In this document: piece after piece, positions 8,685 through 15,246 of the stretch
How the letters are laid out: every line of letters starts with the position of its first letter
Numbering within the stretch: position 1 is the first letter of the stretch
Assembly (NCBI RefSeq): GCF_034555375.1
Contig: NZ_CP140706.1
Coordinates: forward strand, 5,962,001-6,026,000
Direction of reading: 5' to 3'
Length of the DNA stretch: 64,000 nucleotides
From: Pseudomonas sp. B33.4
Lineage (GTDB): Bacteria; Pseudomonadota; Gammaproteobacteria; Pseudomonadales; Pseudomonadaceae
Program-made: the position numbers and the translations under genes
The notes under the pieces: generated by a model
Seen by the model: only the letters and a program-made list of their open reading frames with translations
Databases searched by the model: none
What the model was told of the DNA's origin: nothing

Positions 8685-9016
8685 GTGAAGGACCACCATA
8701 AATACTGCAGGCTAACACAAGCAGGCTTTACCTATATCTGCCAGAATCCGGCAGTGCTGCCGGCGGACAAAGTGGAGAGACGGGGCACAGCAGGACACCC
8801 CGATCTGCAAGCGTTCTATAGAGCGCTAGCAAGTCAAAAGGCCAAACGAGTATTATTTGGACTTCACCGCCAAGCCACCGGCTTCGCACGCTCGGTGGAA
8901 AGGATGGTGTTGGCTGACGGTAATCGCCTAGTCAACCTGATGATGGATCATGAGGTCGGCATGAGCACGAGACAGATCAAGCTACTCTAGATAGTGACTA
9001 TTTTGATGGTGAATGA
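8685..9016 (+). pseudogene. Mrr-type restriction endonuclease remnant
   Basis: The frame from 8685 gives segments that line up with the C-terminal catalytic half of Mrr-cat (PD-D/ExK) restriction enzymes: HPDLQAFYRALASQKAKR, then FARSVERMVLADGNRLVNLM, then DHEVG. The block between them (normally the GVFITTS strand) is scrambled. The frame stops at 8988-8990, but a shift of one base near 8986 restores the expected family ending LDSDYFDGE with a TGA at 9014-9016. The N-terminal DNA-binding half is absent. This is therefore a deleted and frameshifted mrr gene. Mrr enzymes cut methylated DNA, so its loss next to an active DNA methyltransferase operon may have been selected; that is inference. Confidence 0.72.
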
Positions 9017-9212
9017 AATTCGTCGTCGACAGGCTTTTATCAGAAGCATTCTCGCTACCCAGCCGGGTACAAAAAAGTACTCTAGCGGTACAGTGCCCAG
9101 TTTTCACCACTTTCGCAAAACTACGCTCAGCCCTATAAACACGCTACTTTTAGCTTGTTATACTTCCCCTCGCTTACGTATGATTACGCCAGGCTTGCAG
9201 CTTCACAAGCCA

Positions 9213-9258
9213 ACTCATAATCCTTTGGTCCACGGTTCAAGTCCGTGTGGGCCCACCA
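9213..9258 (+). other. tRNA 3'-end fragment, likely att site of the island
   Basis: The sequence reads as the anticodon loop (CTCATAATC, anticodon CAT), variable loop, a perfect T-arm (CACGG-TTCAAGT-CCGTG), the acceptor 3' strand TGGGCCC and ACCA. The matching 5' half (GGGCCCA acceptor, D-arm) is missing upstream. The fragment suits a CAT-anticodon tRNA (Met or Ile2). Tyrosine integrases commonly use exactly this tRNA segment as attB, leaving an intact tRNA at one end and a 3' copy at the other. It marks the right boundary of the island; the intact tRNA and the integrase should lie left of the window. Confidence 0.7.
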
Positions 9259-9264
9259 AACCTG

Positions 9265-9289
9265 AAAGCCGCGCAAATGCGCGGCTTTT
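9265..9289 (+). terminator. Rho-independent terminator after tRNA fragment
   Basis: AAAGCCGCGC pairs with GCGCGGCTTT around an AAAT loop and ends in a short T-run. It is the usual kind of terminator behind a tRNA gene and was probably carried as part of the original chromosomal context. Confidence 0.75.
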
Positions 9290-9613
9290 GCGTATCTGAA
9301 GCGAAAAAAATGCGGATCCTCAAATCGCGGAATAGCTTGTTCCGTCCATAATCTGTTCACTCTTGGACACTGCTGCTGCGACAGACACCTCATCCCTGCC
9401 TGGGCGAGTCATCTTTCGAACACCATCCACTAAGGCCATCGACCAGGGTATTTGCTAAAGGGCGAAGGTTTCTGCTTACATGACGGCGGCCTTTAACCAA
9501 CGCGCAGCACCGGTAGTTGCTTCGCGACACCTGAGACTGGCTCACCAGCGGCACCCGGACTTGAGGCCTGCCGAGCTTTGCGCCGCAATCGCCCTTTTGC
9601 AAGGATTCGCAAA
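9290..9613. other. Spacer before the PAAR gene
   Basis: About 320 bases between the tRNA terminator and the PAAR gene. I see no gene here. It presumably holds the promoter of the type VI cargo operon, but no clear promoter element stands out. Confidence 0.4.
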
Positions 9614-10126
9614 ATGAGTGGTAAACCTGCTGCACGCGTTACAGATCCGACCGCCTGCCCTTTGCCTGGACATGCAACCAACCCAATCGTTGCGGGTTCC
9701 CCGGACGTGATGTTCGAAGGCCTGCAGGCCGCACGACTGAACGACGCCACCGCTTGCGGAGGCCACATTGCTTCAGGGGTCTGCTCCACCGTTTTGATCA
9801 ACGGCCAACCCGCCGCTGTGCTTGGCAGCGTCACCGACCACGGTGCACCGGTCATTCAAGGCGCGAGTACGATCATCATCGGCAACACGCATACTCCCGC
9901 ACCCTTCATCCCGATCCCGTCGCTACCCGCGCCATTCTCCGGGCGCTTTCAATTGATCAACCAAGAAACCGGCAAGCCCATGGCTGGCCGCAAGGTCAAG
10001 GTCTGGTCCTCCTCCGGCACCAGCTTCTTCGACACCACGGATGCCGAGGGTATGACCCGTTGGGTCAAGGACAAATCGCCGCAAACCCTTCATATCGACC
10101 TCGTGCAGGGTGAAAGCAATGACTGA
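9614..10126 (+). CDS. PAAR-domain protein with C-terminal extension (T6SS cargo)
   Basis: A 170-residue protein. Residues ~1-95 form a PAAR domain (KPAARVTDPTACPLPGH, later a GHIASG segment with metal-type His/Cys residues, GSVTDHGAPVIQGA). These domains cap the VgrG spike of the type VI secretion system and carry effectors into neighbouring cells. Residues ~110-165 (GRFQLINQETGKPMAGRKVK and following) look like a small beta-sandwich extension used as an effector adaptor. I chose the ATG at 9614 because the longer frame has no domain support upstream and AAGGA precedes this start. The stop overlaps the start of the next gene, linking it to the nuclease. No other T6SS structural gene is nearby, so this is an orphan cargo locus. 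Confidence 0.88.
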   Translation: MSGKPAARVTDPTACPLPGHATNPIVAGSPDVMFEGLQAARLNDATACGGHIASGVCSTVLINGQPAAVLGSVTDHGAPVIQGASTIIIGNTHTPAPFIPIPSLPAPFSGRFQLINQETGKPMAGRKVKVWSSSGTSFFDTTDAEGMTRWVKDKSPQTLHIDLVQGESND

Positions 10127-10817
10127 ACCGTCCGTATCCCAAGGTGGCATGAAACCAGAGGGTCAGATGAACCCTGTCAGCGTCCTGGAACCCAAACTCG
10201 ACCCGCAGGACCGGGAAGTACTTTGCTCGGCGATGTGTCACTGCAGCGCTACGCCGAACATCAGCAAGGACGGCAAGAGCCTCAAGCAGTCCTGTGTCGC
10301 GCAACGTTTGGGCGAGCTGGACGAACTTCTGCAAGGAAGAAGTCCATACAAACCGGAAATCAGTTACGACATGACCAAAGAACCTCCGGTGCCGATTCTG
10401 GATAGTCAGACAGGCACTAACCCGCATGGCTGGATTCCGGGCTGGATCGAGAAGTACTGGGATGCAGATCCTAAGCATCCACCGTTCGTGAAAAACAGCG
10501 GCATGATTCGACGACCCGATGTGCTCGTCCTGAATAACCCGAGGGGAGCACCCACCCAAGACAATATCAAAGTGCTGGTGGAGATGAAGTTCCCCCCGGA
10601 CCCGGAAGATCCCGAGCAAGCTCAAGCTTATGAAAGGATCGCAGGCAGTGGAAAGAAGGTCGTGATAATGAGCCCTGAAGACTGTGACTGCAGTCAAAAA
10701 AAACAGACATCCAAAATCCCGGTCGAGCAACTGGGATGGGCAGCAGCGATCGCCAGCGCCATCTTGTATGTGGTGAGCCGCGGACGCAGCCCTCGACCCA
10801 TGCTGCCTGCGTATTAA
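10119..10817 (+). CDS. VRR-NUC-like nuclease, putative T6SS effector
   Basis: A 232-residue protein with a Cys-rich segment (CSAMCHCSA) near residue 40 and a C-terminal nuclease-like core. RRPDVLVL (about residue 130), then VLVEMKFPPD (about 153) give the D...ExK pattern of PD-(D/E)xK enzymes, followed by QAQAYERIAG, as in VRR-NUC domains. T6SS effectors with this domain damage DNA of rival cells. The ATG at 10119 overlaps the PAAR stop (ATGACTGA), so expression is coupled to the delivery protein. A DUF3396-type immunity gene follows. The nuclease assignment rests on the motif; substrate is inferred. The extreme C-terminus has a hydrophobic stretch (WAAAIASAILYVV). Confidence 0.78.
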   Translation: MTEPSVSQGGMKPEGQMNPVSVLEPKLDPQDREVLCSAMCHCSATPNISKDGKSLKQSCVAQRLGELDELLQGRSPYKPEISYDMTKEPPVPILDSQTGTNPHGWIPGWIEKYWDADPKHPPFVKNSGMIRRPDVLVLNNPRGAPTQDNIKVLVEMKFPPDPEDPEQAQAYERIAGSGKKVVIMSPEDCDCSQKKQTSKIPVEQLGWAAAIASAILYVVSRGRSPRPMLPAY

Positions 10818-10833
10818 GTTGATGGAGCACACA

Positions 10834-11922
10834 ATGGAACAACCATTCGACATGGCTGCAGAGTTGATCAAGCAGCCCCATGTACTGGAAGTACCGGGCA
10901 GTCTGCTGATGAAAGGCGGGCCCGGGGACTATATCGGCGCTGTTCTCTGTTTACGCGCAACGTTGTACATCAAGGATGCCCATACTCCCTTGGTTCGCGA
11001 GGCGCTGTGCAAATGCTTCGACGAGTTCCAGGCATTGGCCGCGGATCATTTGACGTGGGTCGTACGTGACAGCCCACCTCAGGGAGAACGTGTAACGCCC
11101 TACGCTCAGGCGCGTACGCTGCGCAAAATGATGGAACCTATGGGAGAGAACGACTTCCTGAGCTTCCATTACACCAGCGGCAAACAGTCCAAAGATGCGA
11201 GCGCATGGCTTTTCAGCATTCTGGGACCTCGTGCCTGGCAAGCCAACATGGGGAACAATATCGGTGTACTGGAGTTTTCGGTACCGCTGTTGTTCCAGGA
11301 ACAAAATCCGCTGAGCTTCTTGAAGCTGTTCCATGGATTCGCACGACGACTGAACCCACAACAAGGCTACGCAGGCCATGCGTTCAATCTGTCGATCGGC
11401 AATCAGGATGACAATCAGCCCACTGAGGCTTTCATGGCCGCGCGTATGCCGGGTCTGGATGTGGGCTCCGCATTCTTGCTGTCGGGTCGTAAAACCTTCA
11501 AGCAAGCCAAGATTAAAACGGTCAGTTGGCTCACACTTTTAGATAATGAACGCCTTGAGTCAGCCGGCGGCCTGGAAGCTTTGCGAGCACAGCTACCCGC
11601 TAGCCATTTCGCGTTTTATACCTACGACGAAGGTGTGATCATCCAGTCGGGCGCTCACCCGTACATAGCCGGCGATGGCGAGGATCTGAGACCAGCGCCA
11701 TATGTACTGATAAACCATCTGCTCAAACCTGTTCGCTACGAGTCTGTCGAGTCGCTGCATGGCAACAGTCACGCGGGGGAGTTGAGGTTGGTCGGATGGT
11801 CAGCCGATCAGTGGCTTAAACGCCTGGATGTTGACGACAGTTCGATTACAGACTGGCGCCTCAAGTTGCTGCGCGACGAACCGCCTCTGGACTCTATGAA
11901 TGCGTTGGCAGAACGCTTGTAG
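10834..11922 (+). CDS. DUF3396 / type VI immunity family protein
   Basis: A 362-residue protein resembling the type VI immunity family (DUF3396). Features are an N-terminal beta segment (GAVLCLRATLYI), a block around FHYTSGKQSKDASAWLFSIL, a middle part with LEFSVPLLF, and a C-terminal YVLINHLLKPVRYESV region. Such proteins sit directly behind T6SS nuclease effectors and bind them to protect the producer. I place the start at 10834, preceded by GGAG at a good distance; an in-frame TTG/ATG lies 12-15 bases upstream. It is third in the PAAR-nuclease-immunity operon. Its pairing with the nuclease is inferred from position. Confidence 0.75.
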   Translation: MEQPFDMAAELIKQPHVLEVPGSLLMKGGPGDYIGAVLCLRATLYIKDAHTPLVREALCKCFDEFQALAADHLTWVVRDSPPQGERVTPYAQARTLRKMMEPMGENDFLSFHYTSGKQSKDASAWLFSILGPRAWQANMGNNIGVLEFSVPLLFQEQNPLSFLKLFHGFARRLNPQQGYAGHAFNLSIGNQDDNQPTEAFMAARMPGLDVGSAFLLSGRKTFKQAKIKTVSWLTLLDNERLESAGGLEALRAQLPASHFAFYTYDEGVIIQSGAHPYIAGDGEDLRPAPYVLINHLLKPVRYESVESLHGNSHAGELRLVGWSADQWLKRLDVDDSSITDWRLKLLRDEPPLDSMNALAERL

Positions 11923-12283
11923 CGGTCTGCACGCAGAGAAAAACCGACGCTCGCTGCACACACACAAACATGCGCAAATTCCGAAAGGCGTTTGCCGAGG
12001 TTAAAGGGTAAGAAGCAACAAGTAGGAGCGCTCGATTGGGCGATTCGAAGTTTAGCTTTGTTTACTTACGGTATCGTTTTATCAGAAGACGTCCGCAATC
12101 CTTGTAGGCAAACTCCGAAACTCGCATTCGGGTGCTTTGTGATTGTGTTGCACCGCTCTGAGCCGGGCTACCCTCCTAAGGTCGCTGCATATCAGCGGCC
12201 GGGCTTGGAAACCCGGTTAAATTAGCGCCACAGTACATCGCCCTATGTGATCGCAAGTCTGCTCGTTGCAATCCAGAGTTATG
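11923..12283. other. Spacer between immunity gene and DUF3077 leader
   Basis: About 360 bases with only short overlapping open frames and no recognisable gene. It is somewhat richer in AT than the flanking genes and may be a remnant of rearrangement. Confidence 0.4.
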
Positions 12284-12384
12284 ACGGCTGTGCGCGGGAC
12301 GTTTTCGGACGTGCCGGTTTCCTAATTTCCCGGTTTCCAAACTGCGCACAGCTGTCACCCATCCGCATGGAAACGGATGTGGTG
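12284..12384 (+). ncRNA. Folded leader upstream of DUF3077 gene (candidate structured RNA)
   Basis: Two consecutive helices can be drawn. The first pairs 12284-12295 (ACGGCTGTGCGC) with 12344-12355 (GCGCACAGCTGT), 12 pairs with one G-U, closing a 48-base loop that contains GACG...TTTTC...GGACG and two GGTTTCC copies. The second is 12356-12365 (CACCCATCCG) with CGGATG.GGTG (12374-12384) around an 8-base loop. The second helix ends ~12 bases before the TTAGGAGT ribosome binding site of the DUF3077 gene. Compensatory pairing cannot be tested here. From memory, similar sequences precede other DUF3077 genes in Pseudomonas, suggesting a cis-acting leader. Confidence 0.5.
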
Positions 12385-12408
12385 TCCTATCAAATTAGGA
12401 GTAACACC

Positions 12409-12711
12409 ATGACTGCAATACCTCCGCCCAGTTCAGATCTAAAAACCATCGGCCTGACCCCCTTCATTTATTGCAACAACCAACCCCTCTTCCACGTCGG
12501 TGCTGGCGTCCCGATCGGCGGCGCACTGAGCCAAGCTTCCGACCTGCTGTTTCTGGTCAAAGCCTTCGCGGAAGAAGCAGCGTACGACAAAGCCACCGAC
12601 CGCCATGCCTGGGCCGCGTATTTCCTGACTGCAATGAGCAAAGCGGTGATTGATGATGTAGTGAAGGTCATCAATCACGACGTTACGACCACTGATCGAA
12701 CAAAGGATTAG
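12409..12711 (+). CDS. DUF3077 family small protein
   Basis: A 100-residue protein of the Pseudomonas-specific DUF3077 family. The recognisable core is LFHVGAGVPIGGALSQASDL followed by a helix and a C-terminal helical segment HAWAAYFLTAMSKAVIDDVV. Function is unknown in the family. The ATG at 12409 has AGGAG at normal spacing, whereas the longer frame opening at 12247 would run through the folded leader. A hairpin follows the stop. The gene is likely monocistronic and may be controlled through its structured 5' leader. Confidence 0.75.
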   Translation: MTAIPPPSSDLKTIGLTPFIYCNNQPLFHVGAGVPIGGALSQASDLLFLVKAFAEEAAYDKATDRHAWAAYFLTAMSKAVIDDVVKVINHDVTTTDRTKD

Positions 12712-12730
12712 TGCCACTTGCCTCATTACG

Positions 12731-12750
12731 CGCCCCGACAGATCGGGGCG
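12731..12750 (+). terminator. Hairpin after DUF3077 gene
   Basis: CGCCCCGA pairs with TCGGGGCG around CAGA. The following TCGACGTTTA contains only a short T-run, so it is a moderate terminator candidate. Confidence 0.5.
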
Positions 12751-12866
12751 TCGACGTTTACAAATATTGCTATCCAATCAATGTCGCGCGGAAATAATAA
12801 CGAGGCATGGTGCATCGATAGGCAGACCAGTATTGTCTGACAAGCGGACTTATCAGGGAGCCATGA

Positions 12867-13610
12867 ATGGCCGTCGGTAACTACATAGAAGCGGTTGAGA
12901 TCATTCGTCGACTGGAAGGTGGCATCACACGCCCATTCCTGTGTCGTGCAAACAATGACAGACACTATGTGGTCAAAGGATTGGAACTGCCGCCCGCTGA
13001 ACGCATTGCCGAATTGCTCTGTGCTCGCCTGGCTGCTCAATTCGGTTTACCAATCCCCGAGCACGGCTGTATCTATGTCGATCCAGCGTTGTTGCGCTAC
13101 AACCCGGAAGCTCGCAGTGATCTCGGACCTGGGGACAGCTATGCGCTTGCCTACATCGCCGACGCCGCCGATTTGCTTTACTCACAGGCCCTGCAGGTTC
13201 CGAGCAACCTTCAAAAAGCAGTCTTTATTTTTGATTACTGGGTAGGTAACGGTGATCGTCAGCTAGGGCCATTCGGTGGGCGTCCGAATCTTCTGATGTG
13301 TAGCACCAACAACCAGCTACAACTGATCGATCACAATCAGGCATTCAAATGGCCACTGGACGCTAAAAAGTTCGCTGAGAGCCATGTGTTTGGTCCCGAG
13401 AATCGAGCATGGCAACTGGATCTGGTCGACAAAGTTGAATACGGTCAGCGTATGCATGACACTGCTGGACGGTTTAGTGACCTATGCTCAGACATTCCTG
13501 CCGAGTGGCGTGACTCCATCGGCGCAGCCGGACTTGAAAAGTTACTTGAGGAAATACTTAGCAACCTGATGCTTTGCCAATCGGACGAATTCTGGAGCGT
13601 CCTGAAATGA
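12867..13610 (+). CDS. HipA-like kinase family protein (HipA_2)
   Basis: A 247-residue, single-domain HipA-related kinase. It has a possible ATP-binding lysine in HYVVKGLE (K37), a catalytic-loop-like segment FDYWVGNGDRQ (residues 122-132), an Asn in RPNLL (N141) and a metal-binding-like LIDHNQAF (D155). It lacks the N-terminal HipA subdomain and no HipB antitoxin is adjacent. GGGAG precedes the start. The stop overlaps the start of the DUF3037 gene (ATGA), and the two families are, to my knowledge, typically found as a pair. HipA kinases phosphorylate translation factors or other kinases; the target here is unknown. A toxin-antitoxin or defence role is inference. Confidence 0.75.
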   Translation: MAVGNYIEAVEIIRRLEGGITRPFLCRANNDRHYVVKGLELPPAERIAELLCARLAAQFGLPIPEHGCIYVDPALLRYNPEARSDLGPGDSYALAYIADAADLLYSQALQVPSNLQKAVFIFDYWVGNGDRQLGPFGGRPNLLMCSTNNQLQLIDHNQAFKWPLDAKKFAESHVFGPENRAWQLDLVDKVEYGQRMHDTAGRFSDLCSDIPAEWRDSIGAAGLEKLLEEILSNLMLCQSDEFWSVLK

Positions 13611-14416
13611 AATACACCTGTCTTTACAGCATCGTGCGCTTCGCGCCATTTGCGGAAACCGAAGAGTTTGCCAATGTCGGCATTGTTCTTTCGGCTCCCG
13701 CAATTGGCCGTATGGAGTACAGGCTCGCTCGTAAAAACCTGAAACGGGTCAATCATTTCTTTGAGTGCAGCAACCTTTTCGCCAAGGCTATGGAAATAGC
13801 CCAAACCGAATTGGACAGCATTCGCCTCATGACATCCGGCGCTCAAGAGTCGCAGATCGTTAACCACTTTCGATTCATGACAGAGCCAAAGGAATCGATG
13901 ATCCGCTTCAGCCCCATGCGCTCGATTCTTGTGGAAAATCTCGACGACACCCTCACCACGCTGTTCAACCGCTACATTGATCGCCAAGGCATCGGCCGCG
14001 AGCGTCGCGAGGAGGTGATGGTTAGAGAGATCCGGGAGATGTTTTCGCAGGCATCAATTCGTAGTTTCCGGGATGACACGCTGACCGGCGACCTGACCAA
14101 ACTGCATCTTCCCTTGGTACATCGCAACAAGGTCGTGGCTGCTATCAAGCCTTTGGCTTTTGATCAATCAGAGCCCAGCGCGATACTCGATCACTGCGAC
14201 CAGTGGCTGATGAAGTTCGTGCGAGCAGAGCAGGAAGGCATTATTCAGCTGAAAAATGTGCTTATTCCCGTCATTACACCTGCAGAGACTGAGTCATCTC
14301 GCCATCGCAAAGCTATCGAGATTGCCAAGCAAAGCATTGAGGCACGCGGCCTACAATTGGTGGACTTTGAGGCCACACAGAAAATTGCCGACTTCGCACA
14401 GCGCTACGCTCAATAG
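13607..14416 (+). CDS. DUF3037 domain protein, partner of HipA-like kinase
   Basis: A 269-residue protein. The N-terminal ~120 residues carry the DUF3037 pattern (KYTCLYSIVRFAPFAETEEF, then NVGIVLSAP). The rest is helical and ends in a block rich in charged residues. Its start ATG overlaps the stop of the HipA-like gene by four bases, so the products are made together. The family has no proven function. Because the pair travels together and here follows an accessory region, I infer a regulatory or protective partner for the kinase. A strong terminator follows, closing the operon. Confidence 0.75.
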   Translation: MKYTCLYSIVRFAPFAETEEFANVGIVLSAPAIGRMEYRLARKNLKRVNHFFECSNLFAKAMEIAQTELDSIRLMTSGAQESQIVNHFRFMTEPKESMIRFSPMRSILVENLDDTLTTLFNRYIDRQGIGRERREEVMVREIREMFSQASIRSFRDDTLTGDLTKLHLPLVHRNKVVAAIKPLAFDQSEPSAILDHCDQWLMKFVRAEQEGIIQLKNVLIPVITPAETESSRHRKAIEIAKQSIEARGLQLVDFEATQKIADFAQRYAQ

Positions 14417-14434
14417 TCGTTTTACCCTATATAT

Positions 14435-14460
14435 GAGCCGCGCGATTGCGCGGCTCTTTC
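14435..14460 (+). terminator. Rho-independent terminator of HipA/DUF3037 operon
   Basis: GAGCCGCGC pairs perfectly with GCGCGGCTC around GATT and is followed by TTTC. Confidence 0.8.
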
Positions 14461-14560
14461 GTTCTGCGTTCAACCGACATTACGAAAACCCGCTTTCATA
14501 TCGAAGTGGTTGACGCTGTAACATGCTCCCCCAAAGATCTGCGCCCCATGGAGCCGCCCC

Positions 14561-15022
14561 TTGCCCGACATCCGCCCGCCCGTGCTCGATGAAATCGACC
14601 GTCAGCTGATCGCCGCCCTGCAGATCAATGCCCGCGAAAGTGTGGCCATGCTCGCCCGGCAATTGGGCATTGCGCGCACCACCGTGACCTCACGTTTGGC
14701 ACGTCTGGAGAAGGCCAAAGTGATCACCGGTTATGGCGTGCGACTTGGTCAACGCGTGGTCGATGGCGGATTGCAAGCCTATGTCGGGATCAAGGTGCAA
14801 CCGCGTTCCGGCAAGGACGTGGTGCGGCGGTTGAGTGCGATGGCGCAGGTGCAACAGTTGTGTGCGGTGAGTGGCGAGTTTGATTATGTGGCGTGGCTGC
14901 GCACCGATTCGCCGGAGCAACTGGATCAGTTGCTGGATCAGATTGGTGGTGTGGATGGGGTGGAGAAGACGACCACATCGATCATTTTGAGTAGCAAGAT
15001 TGATCGGGGGCAGCCGGTTTAA
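14561..15022 (+). CDS. Lrp/AsnC family transcriptional regulator
   Basis: A 153-residue regulator with an N-terminal helix-turn-helix (RQLIAALQINARESVAMLAR then GIARTTVTSRL, residues ~12-50) and a C-terminal RAM ligand-binding domain (YVGIKVQPRSG, LCAVSGEFDYVAWL). Lrp-type proteins sense amino acids. It lies directly before davB-davA in the same orientation, an arrangement I recall from P. putida, so control of lysine catabolism is likely. The start is a TTG at 14561 with GGAG eight bases ahead; an ATG at 14548 is out of frame. About 220 bases separate it from davB, space for a regulated promoter. Confidence 0.88.
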   Translation: MPDIRPPVLDEIDRQLIAALQINARESVAMLARQLGIARTTVTSRLARLEKAKVITGYGVRLGQRVVDGGLQAYVGIKVQPRSGKDVVRRLSAMAQVQQLCAVSGEFDYVAWLRTDSPEQLDQLLDQIGGVDGVEKTTTSIILSSKIDRGQPV

Positions 15023-15062
15023 GATTTTGATCGGGCTTCTCGGGTGAATTTTCAGGGCCTCT

Positions 15063-15083
15063 TAGCGAGCAGGCTCGCTCCCA
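15063..15083. repeat. Single REP half-element
   Basis: AGCGAGCAGGCTCGCTCCCA matches one arm of the REPINs seen elsewhere in the window (for example 42259-42283), but without the opposite arm. Confidence 0.6.
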
Positions 15084-15246
15084 AATTTTGGTCGGTGTGC
15101 AGCCTCCAATCGTCATATTGGTCGTTAATCTGGCAAAACGACGACACTTTGCGTCTTATTAACGTGTTCCACGCTCCCTAGAATGGCTGGCATCTTTTCC
15201 TATACTCAGACGCGCATCCCGCGTCGGGTCGCCAGCAAGGTCAGCC

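Noticed and set aside
9213..9258. Complete tRNA gene
   Set aside because: Only the 3' part folds; the acceptor 5' strand and D-arm are missing upstream.
14548..14560. ATG before the Lrp gene as start
   Set aside because: Out of frame with the helix-turn-helix; the TTG at 14561 has the better ribosome binding site.
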